Positions 1-9,007 of a stretch of DNA of 64,000 bases are shown here, piece by piece. Each line of letters begins with the position of its first letter. Position 1 is the first letter of the stretch. The position numbers and the translations under genes are program-made. A model generated the notes under the pieces. The model searched no databases. It saw only the letters and a list, made by a program, of their open reading frames with translations, and was not told where the DNA came from. Source of the DNA: CAIWHR01 sp963708855 (GTDB lineage: Bacteria; Pseudomonadota; Gammaproteobacteria; Burkholderiales; Casimicrobiaceae); the NCBI GenBank assembly GCA_963708855.1, contig CAVPUM010000026.1, positions 39,116 to 103,115 on the forward strand, written 5' to 3'.

Positions 1-17
1 TAGACCCCGGAGAGCCC

Positions 18-224
18 ATGGCCCGCATCACGATCGACGACTGCCTCGAGAAGATTCCCAACCGCTTCGAGCTGACACTCGCCGCGACCAACCGCGCCCG
101 GCAGATTTCCGCAGGCAGCTCGCCGCTCGTCGACACCGATCGCGACAAGCCGACCGTTGTCGCCCTGCGCGAGATCGCCGCGGGCAAGGTCGGCATCGAA
201 ATGCTGCTGAAAGCCCAAAGCTGA
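18..224 (+). CDS. rpoZ: RNA polymerase omega subunit
   Basis: Omega subunit of RNA polymerase, which binds the beta' subunit and helps assemble and stabilise the core enzyme; it is also one of the ppGpp contact sites in proteobacteria. The 68-residue product starts MARITIDDCLEK and carries the family's R-x-E-L-T-L-A core around residues 16-22, followed by the conserved RAR segment. It is short compared with E. coli omega (about 90 residues) but usual for betaproteobacteria. A GGAG at 9-12 sits five bases before the ATG and supports this start. spoT begins 26 bases after the stop, the classic rpoZ-spoT arrangement. The TAG at 1-3 could be the end of the preceding gene, which cannot be tested here. 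Confidence 0.95.
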   Translation: MARITIDDCLEKIPNRFELTLAATNRARQISAGSSPLVDTDRDKPTVVALREIAAGKVGIEMLLKAQS

Positions 225-250
225 CGCAGTGCAACAGGCGGCAATGAGGC

Positions 251-2380
251 ATGTCGGAAATAGCGGAGTTCACCCGACACCTCGGCAATTACCTGCCGCC
301 GCCTGACGTCGCGCTCGTCGAGCGCGCATTCCAGTTTTCCGACTCGGCCCATCGCGGGCAGTTCCGCAAGTCGGGCGAGCCGTACATCACCCACCCGCTG
401 GCGGTGGCCAGTATCCTCTCGCAATGGCGCCTCGACGCCCAGGGGCTCGCCGCCGCGCTCCTCCACGACGTGATGGAAGACACGGCCATCACCAAGTTGG
501 AGATCGAGACGTCGTTCGGCAAGCTGGTGGCCGACATGGTCGACGGGCTCTCCAAGCTCGACCAGATCGAGTTCAATTCGCGCGAGGACGCGCAAGCGGA
601 GAGCTTCCGCAAGATGCTGCTCGCGATGGCGCAGGACGTCCGCGTCATCCTGATCAAGCTCGCGGACCGGTTGCACAACATGCGCACGCTCGACGCCATG
701 GCTCCGCCGCACCGGCGCAGGATCGCGCACGAGACACTGGACATCTACGCGCCGATCGCGAACCGGCTCGGCCTAAATTCGCTCTATGTCGAGCTGCAGG
801 ACCTCGCGTTCAAGCACCTCTATCCGATGCGCTTCCGGATTCTCGCCAGCGCGATCAAGGCGGCGCGCGGCAACCGGCGCGAGGTGATGAACCGGCTGCT
901 CGACGTGATCCGCGACGGCTTCGCCAAGGCCGGGATCACCGCGGTCGTCTCGGGGCGCGAGAAGACGATCTATTCCGTCTACAAGAAGATGGGCGAGAAG
1001 CGCTACACGTTTTCGCAGGTGTTCGACATCTATGGCGTGCGGGTGCTGGTGCCGGACCGGACCACCTGCTACGCGGCATTGGGGGCGCTGCATGGCCTCT
1101 ACAAGCCGATCCCGGGCAAGTTCAAGGACTACATCGCCATCCCGAAGGCCAACGGCTACCAGTCGCTGCACACGACGCTGTTCGGCCCGTTCGGCACGCC
1201 GCTCGAGGCCCAGATTCGCACGCACGACATGCACCGCATCGCCGAGACGGGTGTCGCCGCCCACTGGCTGTACAAGTCGGCGGACGAGCTCGACCTCGCC
1301 CAGGCCCAGCGCGAAACGCATCGCTGGTTGCAGAGCCTGCTCGACATCCAGTCGGAGTCCGGCGACTCGAAGGAGTTTCTCGAGAACGTCAAGGGCGACC
1401 TCTTCCCCGACGAGATCTACGTGTTCACGCCGAAGGGCAAGATCATGGCGTTGCCGCGCGGCGCGACGGCGGTCGATTTCGCGTACGCCGTGCACACCGA
1501 CGTCGGCCACCACTGCGTCGCGGCGCGAATCAACTACGAGCTCATGCCGCTGCGCACGGAACTCAAGAACGGCGACCATGTCGAGGTCCTCACGGCGCCG
1601 ACGGCCCGCCCCAACCCGTCGTGGCTTTCCTTCGTCGGCACCGGCAAGGCGCGCTCGCGCATACGCCATTTCCTCAAGGGACTGCAGCAGAAGGAGTCCG
1701 CCGCGCTGGGAGAGCAGCTCCTCGATCAGGCGCTGGCGACCCTCAAGGTCGCGCCGGAGTCCATATCGTGGGACCGGTGGGAGTCGCTGCAGAAGGAATT
1801 CGGCGCCAAGAGCCAGCTCGACATCCTCGCGGACATCGGGCTCGGCAAGCGGCTGTCCTTCGTCGTGGCCCAGGCGCTGACGCGCCCCGCGGGCAAGACC
1901 GAGGCCGGCCCCGCCATGGCGCATGGGAAGCCGTCGGCGCTGACGCTGCGCGGCGTCGAAGGCGTGGCGATCCAGTACGCGAAATGCTGCCGGCCGGTAC
2001 CCGGCGACAACGTCATCGGCCAGTTCCGCAGGGGCCATGGCCTCGCGGTCCACACCCGCGATTGCGTCACGCTGAAAAAGCAGCGCGGCGACACGGAGCA
2101 GTTCGTCGACGTCGAATGGGCGCCGGACGTCGAGGGCGTGTTCGACGCGGGCATCCGGCTGCTCGTCGCCGACCGGCGCGGGCTCCTCGCCGATCTCGCC
2201 ACGGCGATCGCAGATGCGCAAGGCAACATCGACAACGTTTCGATGGAACGGCCCGACGGCGTCGGCCTCATCGCCATGTTCTTCAGCGTGCAGGTGCGCG
2301 ATCGCCGCCACCTCGCGCATATCATGCGCGGATTGAAGCGCGTCAACGCGGTGCGGCGCGTCCAGCGCGCCCGCACCTGA
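251..2380 (+). CDS. spoT: Bifunctional (p)ppGpp synthetase/hydrolase, Rel/SpoT family
   Basis: Cytoplasmic stringent-response enzyme that makes and degrades (p)ppGpp. The 709 residues show the full long-RSH layout. The N-terminal HD hydrolase domain has an intact HDVMED motif at residues 72-77. The synthetase domain has a KFKDYIAIPKANGYQSLHT segment and the EAQIRT motif. A TGS domain begins near DEIYVFTPKGKIMALP, and a C-terminal ACT domain ends the protein. The intact HD motif and the KFKD synthetase signature suggest a bifunctional SpoT/Rel type rather than a synthesis-only RelA. It follows rpoZ by 26 bases, so co-transcription is likely. It ends directly against the ammonium transporter gene on the opposite strand, with no bases between the two stop codons. 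Confidence 0.95.
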   Translation: MSEIAEFTRHLGNYLPPPDVALVERAFQFSDSAHRGQFRKSGEPYITHPLAVASILSQWRLDAQGLAAALLHDVMEDTAITKLEIETSFGKLVADMVDGLSKLDQIEFNSREDAQAESFRKMLLAMAQDVRVILIKLADRLHNMRTLDAMAPPHRRRIAHETLDIYAPIANRLGLNSLYVELQDLAFKHLYPMRFRILASAIKAARGNRREVMNRLLDVIRDGFAKAGITAVVSGREKTIYSVYKKMGEKRYTFSQVFDIYGVRVLVPDRTTCYAALGALHGLYKPIPGKFKDYIAIPKANGYQSLHTTLFGPFGTPLEAQIRTHDMHRIAETGVAAHWLYKSADELDLAQAQRETHRWLQSLLDIQSESGDSKEFLENVKGDLFPDEIYVFTPKGKIMALPRGATAVDFAYAVHTDVGHHCVAARINYELMPLRTELKNGDHVEVLTAPTARPNPSWLSFVGTGKARSRIRHFLKGLQQKESAALGEQLLDQALATLKVAPESISWDRWESLQKEFGAKSQLDILADIGLGKRLSFVVAQALTRPAGKTEAGPAMAHGKPSALTLRGVEGVAIQYAKCCRPVPGDNVIGQFRRGHGLAVHTRDCVTLKKQRGDTEQFVDVEWAPDVEGVFDAGIRLLVADRRGLLADLATAIADAQGNIDNVSMERPDGVGLIAMFFSVQVRDRRHLAHIMRGLKRVNAVRRVQRART

Positions 2381-3583
2381 TCACCACGAGGTTTCGCGTT
2401 CCGCTGTCGCGCTGACCTTGTGGATCGTGAGATCGGCGCCGCTCCACTCCTCCTCCGGATCGAGGCGCAGACCCACGGCCGCCTTCAGTACGCCGTAGAC
2501 GATCGTCGCTCCGGCAACGGCCACGCCGATGCCGAGCAGCGTGCCTGCGAGCTGCGACGCGAATGCGACACCCCCCAGTCCACCGAGCGCCTTGCTCCCG
2601 AAGATGCCCGCGGCGATCCCGCCCCACGCGCCGCACATCCCGTGCAGCGGCCAGACGCCGAGCACGTCGTCGATCCGCCACCGGTTCTGCGTCTGCGTGA
2701 ACAGGAACACGAACAGCCCGCCGGCCACCGCGCCGGTCGCGAGCGCGCCCAGCGGATGCATGACGTCCGAGCCCGCGCAGATGGCGACGAGACCTGCAAG
2801 CGGCCCGTTGTGCACGAAACCCGGATCGTTCCTGCCGGCAACGAAGGCGGCGATCGTGCCTCCGGCCATCGCGAGCAGCGAGTTGACGGCAACGAGCCCC
2901 GAGATCTTGTCGAGTGTCTGCGCGCTCATCACATTGAACCCGAACCAGCCGACCGAAAGAATCCACGCGCCGAGGGCGAGGAACGGGATCGACGACGGCG
3001 GATGGGCCGATATGCCGCCCTCCTTCGAATAGCGGCCGCGGCGCGCGCCCAGCATCAGCACGGCAACGAGGCCGACCCAGCCGCCGACCGCGTGCACGAC
3101 GACACTCCCGGCGAAGTCGTGGAACTCCGCGCCGAACGCGCCCTTGAGCCACGCCTGCACGCCGTAGTGCTGGTTCCAGGCGATGCCTTCGAAGAACGGG
3201 TAGACGAAGCCCACAAGCAGGAACGTCGCCGCGAGTTGAGGGTTGAAGCGCGCGCGCTCGGCGATGCCGCCGGAGACGATCGCGGGGATCGCCGCCGCAA
3301 ACGTGAGCAGGAAGAAGAATTTGACGAGCTCGAAGCCGCTCTTCTGCGCGAGCGTCTCGGCGCCGGCGAAGAAGTTGACGCCGTAGGCGATCGAATAGCC
3401 CACGAAGAAGTAGGCGATCGTGGAGACGGCGAAGTCGACGATGATCTTCACCAGCGCATTGACCTGGTTCTTCTTGCGCACGGTGCCGAGCTCCAGGAAC
3501 GCGAAGCCGGCGTGCATCGCGAGCACCATGATCGCACCCAGCAGGATGAACAGGGTGTCGCTGCTTGTCTTCAGGTTTTCCAT
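2381..3583 (-). CDS. amt: Ammonium transporter, Amt family
   Basis: Inner-membrane channel for ammonium/ammonia uptake (Amt/MEP/Rh family). The 400-residue product starts MENLKTSSDTLFILLGAIMV and is almost entirely hydrophobic, with about eleven membrane segments. The two pore histidines are visible: one in the HDFAGSVVVHAVGG segment and one in VWPLHGMCGAWGG. The cytosolic C-terminal tail is short. I chose the ATG at 3581-3583 because residues before it in the open frame are not Amt-like and overlap the upstream gene. No glnK/PII gene lies beside it, unlike many proteobacterial amtB operons. It lies 85 bases downstream of the mechanosensitive channel gene on the same strand. Confidence 0.92.
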   Translation of the reverse strand: MENLKTSSDTLFILLGAIMVLAMHAGFAFLELGTVRKKNQVNALVKIIVDFAVSTIAYFFVGYSIAYGVNFFAGAETLAQKSGFELVKFFFLLTFAAAIPAIVSGGIAERARFNPQLAATFLLVGFVYPFFEGIAWNQHYGVQAWLKGAFGAEFHDFAGSVVVHAVGGWVGLVAVLMLGARRGRYSKEGGISAHPPSSIPFLALGAWILSVGWFGFNVMSAQTLDKISGLVAVNSLLAMAGGTIAAFVAGRNDPGFVHNGPLAGLVAICAGSDVMHPLGALATGAVAGGLFVFLFTQTQNRWRIDDVLGVWPLHGMCGAWGGIAAGIFGSKALGGLGGVAFASQLAGTLLGIGVAVAGATIVYGVLKAAVGLRLDPEEEWSGADLTIHKVSATAERETSW

Positions 3584-3668
3584 GATGTCTCGCTGGAATT
3601 CGCGCCGGGTCCGGCGCAGATTGGGAATATCCTCGTCACGTCGCGCCTGGATGCCGCAGGCCGCGCGG

Positions 3669-5369
3669 CTACGCGGGCGGCTGGGCGGGAGCGTCGTGCC
3701 ATCTCGCCCTGGGCACGACCTTCGGCGCGGCCGGATCGCCGAGGTAGTGCGGCGACATGATCTGCACGCCGTACTCGTTGAACACGTCCTGCACGTTGGC
3801 GTGCAGCGCGGACAGCACTTCGGCGCGCGGGCGAGGCTCGCTCGGCACCGCCTGGCAGACGAGCCGGTACTCGACGTAGAAGTCGGAGAGCGCCGTCTGG
3901 AACACGCGCGGAACCGGCACGGACAGCACACCCGGCGTGCGCAGCGCCGCCTCGACCAGCAGCGCGTTGACCTGCCGCCACGGCGCGTCGTAGCCGATGG
4001 TCACCGTCGTGTCGAGCACGAATCCGGCGCCCTTGACCGTGCGTGAGTAGTTCCTGGACACGACGCCGAGCGCGAACGAATTGGGCACCGTGAGCTCCTC
4101 GCCGAGGCCGGTGCGGATGCGCGTCGTGAACATCCCCATTTCGACGATCGTGCCCTCGTGCTCGCCGAGCCGCACGTACTCGCCGGGCCGGAACGTCTTC
4201 GTGTACATCAGGATCAGCCCGCTCGCCGCCTGGCCGACGATGCCCGAGGCGCCGATGGAAACCATCAGCCCGAGCAGCACCGACAGGCCCTTGAACGCCT
4301 CGGTGCCGGAGCCCGGGATGTACGGATACGCCATCGCCAGCGCGAATATCCAGACCCCGATGGTCGCCAATCGCCGCGTCGGCTGCGCCGAGTCGGCGTC
4401 GAGCCAGCCGACGTCGATCCGGCGCGTCTGGATGCCGTCGAAGAACCTTCCCAGCATGCCGCTGGCCGCGCGCGCGATGACGAAGATGATGGCGGCGATC
4501 ATGAGTCCCGGCACCGCCCGCGCTATCGCCGTGAGCAGATCGACGATTGTCGTGACCAGGAACGCGTTGAGCTGTTCGCCCCAAGGGCGCGTGAACGGGA
4601 AACGGCCGAGCAGGAACCCGATCCACTCGTAGGTGAGAAGCAGGACGAGCGCCCAGAAGCCGAACCGCATCAGCTGGCGGACGAAACCGATCGCGCGGGC
4701 GCGGTTCACCACTTCGGTGCCGCCGATCCTGACCTTCTCCGCTGCCGAATCGGCGAGGCGCAGCATGCGGCGGGTGACGAGGCGGCCGACGAAACGCAAC
4801 ATCACCAGCAGAATCAGGTAGACGACCGTGGCGCCGCCGGCCCACACCGCGGCGGCCGCCATCAGCCGCCCGTCGCGCGACTCCCTGGTCTCCGCGATCG
4901 CCTTTGCGAGTGCCGTCACGGCGGCCTCCGTGACCGTGCCGAGTGTTTCGCCCGAAAGCGGCTCGACGTCGCTATCCGAGATGATGAACGCGAGCCCGCC
5001 GTCGATCTTCACGACATTGCCGACGTCCGTCCTGTCGACCGTGATCCGGCCCTCGCCTCCGCGTTCGAGCAGGCCGAGGATGCGGTTGTGCGCGCTGTCT
5101 GCGCGATCCTGCGGCGCAACGCCCAACACCGTCGAGCGAAACGTCACGACGGGGCGATTGAAGACTCTCAGCGTTCCGGCAGGCAGGCGGGCGGGCGCCA
5201 GCGCCGCGTTCGGCGCAGGGGTCGCAACGGGCGCCTGGGCCGCTATGGCACCACGGCCTTCCGGAACGGCTTGCTGGGCCGGCGCCTCGCCGGCACGCGC
5301 AATGCCGCAGGCGGCGGCAACGAGGGCAATCAGCAGCAGGAGCCGCGCGCGCGGTTCGCGGGCAGCCAC
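3669..5369 (-). CDS. Mechanosensitive ion channel, MscS family, large form
   Basis: Inner-membrane channel that opens under membrane tension and protects against hypo-osmotic shock. The 566-residue protein has an N-terminal signal-like segment (residues about 9-26, ending ARAGEA), a periplasmic region to about 160, and then several membrane spans. The pore-lining helix and beta domain typical of MscS follow: GASGIVGQAASGLILM, then a segment with RPGEYVRLGEHEGTIVEMG and VPNSFALG. It is longer than minimal MscS (about 286 residues) because of the N-terminal extension. The gene starts 11 bases after the glutaredoxin stop on the same strand, so the two may share a transcript. Confidence 0.88.
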   Translation of the reverse strand: MAAREPRARLLLLIALVAAACGIARAGEAPAQQAVPEGRGAIAAQAPVATPAPNAALAPARLPAGTLRVFNRPVVTFRSTVLGVAPQDRADSAHNRILGLLERGGEGRITVDRTDVGNVVKIDGGLAFIISDSDVEPLSGETLGTVTEAAVTALAKAIAETRESRDGRLMAAAAVWAGGATVVYLILLVMLRFVGRLVTRRMLRLADSAAEKVRIGGTEVVNRARAIGFVRQLMRFGFWALVLLLTYEWIGFLLGRFPFTRPWGEQLNAFLVTTIVDLLTAIARAVPGLMIAAIIFVIARAASGMLGRFFDGIQTRRIDVGWLDADSAQPTRRLATIGVWIFALAMAYPYIPGSGTEAFKGLSVLLGLMVSIGASGIVGQAASGLILMYTKTFRPGEYVRLGEHEGTIVEMGMFTTRIRTGLGEELTVPNSFALGVVSRNYSRTVKGAGFVLDTTVTIGYDAPWRQVNALLVEAALRTPGVLSVPVPRVFQTALSDFYVEYRLVCQAVPSEPRPRAEVLSALHANVQDVFNEYGVQIMSPHYLGDPAAPKVVPRARWHDAPAQPPA

Positions 5370-5380
5370 GTGGCTCCGGA

Positions 5381-5698
5381 TCAGGCTGATTGCTTGGCGA
5401 GCAGCGGCTGCAGCTCACCCGCCTGGTACATCTCCTTCAGGATGTCGCAGCCGCCGACGAACTCGCCGTTGACGTAGAGCTGGGGTATTGTCGGCCAGTT
5501 GGCGTACTCCTTGATGCCCTGGCGAATTTCCGCGTCCTGCAGCACGTCCACCGCCTGATAATCGGTGACGCCGCAGCGCTTCATGATCTCCACCACGGTC
5601 GCCGAGAAGCCGCATTGCGGAACCTGCGGCGTTCCCTTCATGTACAGCACCACGCGGTTGGAGGTGACCTGCTCGCGAATCTTGTCCTGGATGTTCAT
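5381..5698 (-). CDS. grxD: Monothiol glutaredoxin Grx4 family
   Basis: Monothiol glutaredoxin that binds and transfers [2Fe-2S] clusters with glutathione and BolA-type partners in the cytoplasm. The 105-residue protein has the diagnostic CGFS active site at residues 29-32. It also has the glutathione-binding WPTIPQLYVNGEFVGGCDI segment and the usual start MNIQDKIREQV. Length and motifs match the Grx4/GrxD family. The ATG at 5696-5698 is preceded by a GGAGAAA-type ribosome site (reverse of ttctcc at 5704-5709). The mscS-type channel gene follows 11 bases downstream. Confidence 0.95.
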   Translation of the reverse strand: MNIQDKIREQVTSNRVVLYMKGTPQVPQCGFSATVVEIMKRCGVTDYQAVDVLQDAEIRQGIKEYANWPTIPQLYVNGEFVGGCDILKEMYQAGELQPLLAKQSA

Positions 5699-5768
5699 GG
5701 GGTTTCTCCACCGGGGAAAACGCGAGGATTCTAGCGCATCGGGCCGCGCCGCCCGTCCCGGTCGCGTT

Positions 5769-6669
5769 CTATTCCTTCACGGCCCCGGTGAGTCCCGACA
5801 CGTAGTACTCGACGAAGAACGAGTAGAGCACCGCGACGGGCAGCGAGCCCAGCAGGGCGCCGGCCATCAGCGAGCCCCAGTGATAGACGTCGCCTTCGAC
5901 CAGCTCGGTCACGACCCCGACCGGCACGGTCTTCACCTCCGAGGACGAGATGAACGTCAAGCGCATAGATGAATTCGTTCCACGACAGGGTGAACGCGAA
6001 GATGCCGGCCGAAATGAGGCCGGGCACCGCGAGCGGCAGGATGATCTTGACCAGGATCTGCAGGCGCGTGGCGCCGTCGATCAGCGCGCATTCCTCGAGC
6101 TCGAGCGGTATCGACTTGAAATAGCCCATCAGCAGCCACGTACAGAACGGGATGAGAAACGTCGGGTAGGTCAGGATCAGCGCGAGTCGCGTGTCGAACA
6201 GCTGGAGCTTGTAGATGATGGCCGCCAGCGGAATGAACAGGATCGAAGGCGGAACGAGGTAGGCGAGGAAGATGCTCATCCCGACATAACGCGCACCTTT
6301 GAAGCGCAGGCGCTCGATGGCGTAGGCGGCAAGCACGCTTGCGAACAGCGAGATGAACGTCGCCACGACGGACACCAGGATCGTGTTCCAGAGCCAGTCC
6401 GGATAGGCGGTGTCGAACAGGAGCTTCTTCACGTGCGCCAGCGTCGGATTCTTCACCCAGAACGGGTTGCCTTCGCGCGACAGTAGCTCCTCGTTCGGCT
6501 TGAACGTCGTGATGATCATCCAGTAGAACGGGAAGAGCAGCACGAGCAGAAACGCCGCCAGCGGCACGTAGACCGTGACGATCCGGCGCGGCAGCGAGAC
6601 GAGATAGTTCATCCCCTGCGAGTCGCCTGCCTCCGGCGCGCCGCCGGCGGAATCGGATTGCGTCGTCAT
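5769..6669 (-). CDS. Sugar ABC transporter permease 2 (MalG/UgpE-like), frameshifted
   Basis: Second inner-membrane permease of a CUT1-type carbohydrate ABC importer. The protein begins MTTQSDSAGGAPEAG, has about six hydrophobic segments, and carries the EAA-type cytoplasmic loop (ECALIDGATRLQILVKIILP) that contacts the ATPase. The start overlaps the stop of permease 1 as ATGA, so translation is coupled. The reading frame breaks near 5959-5960: up to FIYAL the frame is one, and from LTFISSSEVKTVPVG to the end it is another. One extra A in cgtcaagcgc accounts for it. Without that base the protein is about 300 residues, the family norm. I infer a sequencing insertion rather than a real loss, but a recent pseudogene cannot be excluded. 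Confidence 0.82.
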
Positions 6670-7577
6670 TTGTCGGTCCCGCCCTGCTGCCACGCTCGGC
6701 GCTGCAGCCCGAAGTAGCTCAGAAGGATCACGGCCAGCAGGAACGGCACCATCGCGGTGGCGATCGCCGCGCCCTCGCCGAGGCTGCCACCCGAGATCGC
6801 GCGCTGGAACGAGAGGGTTGCCATCAGGTGCGTCGAGTTGAGCGGTCCGCCGCGCGTCAATACGTAGATCAGCTGGAAGTCGGTGAACGTGAAGAGGACC
6901 GAGAAGGTCATGACCACGGCGATGATCGGCGTCAGGAGCGGCAAGGTCACGTACCGGAACTGCTGCCACGGCGACGCGCCGTCGAGGCTTGCCGCCTCGT
7001 AGTACGACGGGGAGATGGTCTGCAGCCCGGCCAGCAGGCAGATCGCCACGAAGGGGACGCCGCGCCAGATATTGGCGGCGATCGTCGCGAAGCGCGCGTG
7101 CCACGGCTGGCCCAGGAAATCGATGTACTCGTTGATGATGCCGAGCTTCAGCAACCCCCAGCTGATGATGGAGAATTGGGAATCGTAGATCCACCAGAAC
7201 GCGATCGCGGAAAGGGCCGTCGGCACGATGAAAGGCAGCAGCACCACGGCACGCAGCGCGGCCTTGAACGGGATGTGCTTGTTCAGGAGAAGCGCAAGCC
7301 AGAGGCCAAGGCCGAATTTGATGATGCTGGCGACGAACGTGTAGAAGAGCGTGTTGAAGAGCGCGAGCTGCGTGACGGCATCGCCCCACAGGTACTCGAA
7401 ATTCTCGAGGCCGACCCATTGACCGGGGCGGCCGACCTTGGCGTCGGTGAACCCGAGATAGGTCCCCAGGCCGAGCGGATAGGTGAGAAAGAGCAGCAGC
7501 AACGCCGCCGCGGGGAGCATGAAGAGCCCCCCGAGGACGGCGCGGCTGTCGAGCGCGCGGGACAGCGGCGTCGACAC
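6666..7577 (-). CDS. Sugar ABC transporter permease 1 (MalF/UgpA-like)
   Basis: First inner-membrane permease of the CUT1-type ABC importer. The 303-residue protein has six predicted membrane segments and the cytoplasmic EAA-type loop (YYEAASLDGASPWQQFRYVTLP) that docks on the ATPase. It starts MSTPLSRALDSRAVLGG. The gene follows the solute-binding protein gene by 53 bases and overlaps the second permease by four bases (ATGA). Order on the minus strand is hydroxyacid dehydrogenase, ATPase, binding protein, permease 1, permease 2. The transported substrate cannot be read from the sequence. Confidence 0.9.
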   Translation of the reverse strand: MSTPLSRALDSRAVLGGLFMLPAAALLLLFLTYPLGLGTYLGFTDAKVGRPGQWVGLENFEYLWGDAVTQLALFNTLFYTFVASIIKFGLGLWLALLLNKHIPFKAALRAVVLLPFIVPTALSAIAFWWIYDSQFSIISWGLLKLGIINEYIDFLGQPWHARFATIAANIWRGVPFVAICLLAGLQTISPSYYEAASLDGASPWQQFRYVTLPLLTPIIAVVMTFSVLFTFTDFQLIYVLTRGGPLNSTHLMATLSFQRAISGGSLGEGAAIATAMVPFLLAVILLSYFGLQRRAWQQGGTDK

Positions 7578-7630
7578 GGGATCAGACCCGGCGTGACATC
7601 ACGGCCCGATGGCGGCGGCACGCGCCAACT

Positions 7631-8953
7631 TCATACCTTGTAATAGCGCTCGGCCCGCTTCTGCGCCCGCTCCGCCGCTTCCTTCGGTGTCTTCGAGCCC
7701 GATGCGGCCTCCGCCACCATGTTCGGAATGATGAAGTCCGCCACGCAAGCGGCCGACGCGTAGCCCAGCGTGCCCGCGTAACCGTTGGGCGTCATGTTCT
7801 TCATGCAATCGCGGTACGGCGTGTTCTTCGGGTCCGCGGTCCAGAACGGGCTCGACTCGTAGCCGGCGAGAGGATGACATACGTACCCGATCGACGCCTG
7901 CTGCCACGGCACGTACTGTTCCCTTTCCATCATGAACTGCAGGTAGGCCTTGGCGGCGTTCGGGAATTTCGAGTACTTGAAGATCATCATCGGGAAGACG
8001 AGATTCAGCTCGCGCGGCTTGCCGTCGAGTCCGACCGGGAAATACGCGTGCTGGATGTCCTTCGCCATCTCCTGCAGCTTCGGGTCGGGCGACGTCTTGG
8101 CGGCGTAATAGACCGAGATGCCGTTCGCGGTGAGCGAAAGCTGCCCGTCGAGGAACGCCTTGTTGTTGTTGGGGTCGAGCCACGACAGCGTGCCGGGAAT
8201 GAACGTCTCGTACAGCTGCTTCGAGTATTCGAGGGCGGCGATCGTCTCCGGGCTGTTGATCACGACGTTGTTCTTCGCGTCGACGAGCTTGCCGCCGTGC
8301 GCCCACACGAGCCAGTGGGTCCAGCTCGAGTCGCCGGTGGCGTTGCCGAGCGCGAATCCGGCGGGCGTTCCCTTGGCTTTCAGTGCCTGGCACAGCTTGA
8401 GGAAACCGGCCATGTCCTTCGGCACCGTGTCGAAGCCCGCCGCTTTCACGTGGCTGTCGCGGTAGACGACCGCATTGCCGGCGGCCCCCATCATGATCGC
8501 CACCCACTTCTTCCCTTCCATTCCGTACGCCTTCGCCGAATCGAACCACCCGCCGTACTTGTTGCCGAGGTAGTTGGCGACGTCCGTGACATCGACCAGC
8601 TTGTCCGGATATTGGTGCGCGTCCTCCATCGTGCTGATGATGATGTCGGGCCCGCTGCCGACATTGGCGGCGACTGCGGCCTTGGGGCGCACGTCCTCCC
8701 AGCCTTCGGCGTCGACGCGCACCTCGACGCCGGTCAGCTGCGTGAATTTCCTCGTGTTCTCCGCCCACACGTCCTCGTCGCCCTGCACGAAACGCTTCCA
8801 GCGCAGCACCCGGAGCTTCGCCCCCTTCTCCGGAGTGATCCTCATTTGAGCCTGGGCCCCTGGCGCGAAGAGCGCCGATCCGCCGCCCAGCGCGGTGCCG
8901 GCGGCTACGCCGGCGGAAGCCTTCAGGAATTCACGACGCTTGATGTCACTCAT
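7631..8953 (-). CDS. ABC transporter solute-binding protein, family 1, Tat-exported
   Basis: Periplasmic sugar- or polyol-binding protein feeding the adjacent permeases. The 440-residue product has a twin-arginine signal (KRREFLKASAG at residues 5-15, hydrophobic core, and cleavage expected after APGAQAQ). Export in a folded state is therefore likely. The mature part shows the family 1 pattern (VLRWKRFVQGDEDVW near the N-terminus, PFWTADPKN toward the end) and the usual length. It lies between the ATPase gene and the permease genes on the same strand. The ligand is unknown; relatives bind glycerol-3-phosphate, maltose or other sugars. Confidence 0.88.
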   Translation of the reverse strand: MSDIKRREFLKASAGVAAGTALGGGSALFAPGAQAQMRITPEKGAKLRVLRWKRFVQGDEDVWAENTRKFTQLTGVEVRVDAEGWEDVRPKAAVAANVGSGPDIIISTMEDAHQYPDKLVDVTDVANYLGNKYGGWFDSAKAYGMEGKKWVAIMMGAAGNAVVYRDSHVKAAGFDTVPKDMAGFLKLCQALKAKGTPAGFALGNATGDSSWTHWLVWAHGGKLVDAKNNVVINSPETIAALEYSKQLYETFIPGTLSWLDPNNNKAFLDGQLSLTANGISVYYAAKTSPDPKLQEMAKDIQHAYFPVGLDGKPRELNLVFPMMIFKYSKFPNAAKAYLQFMMEREQYVPWQQASIGYVCHPLAGYESSPFWTADPKNTPYRDCMKNMTPNGYAGTLGYASAACVADFIIPNMVAEAASGSKTPKEAAERAQKRAERYYKV

Positions 8954-9007
8954 GCCATCCTCCTTTGGTTTTGGGTTTCGGGTGATGCCCCGTTCCCGTC
9001 TGACAAC

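Noticed and set aside
773..2320. A 515-residue open frame antisense to spoT
   Set aside because: High-GC genes keep antisense frames open; the translation is Arg/Asp/Leu-rich with no family signature, and spoT on the other strand is complete.
2420..3760. A 446-residue frame opposite the ammonium transporter
   Set aside because: Antisense to a complete Amt gene and rich in His, Arg and Glu with no motif.
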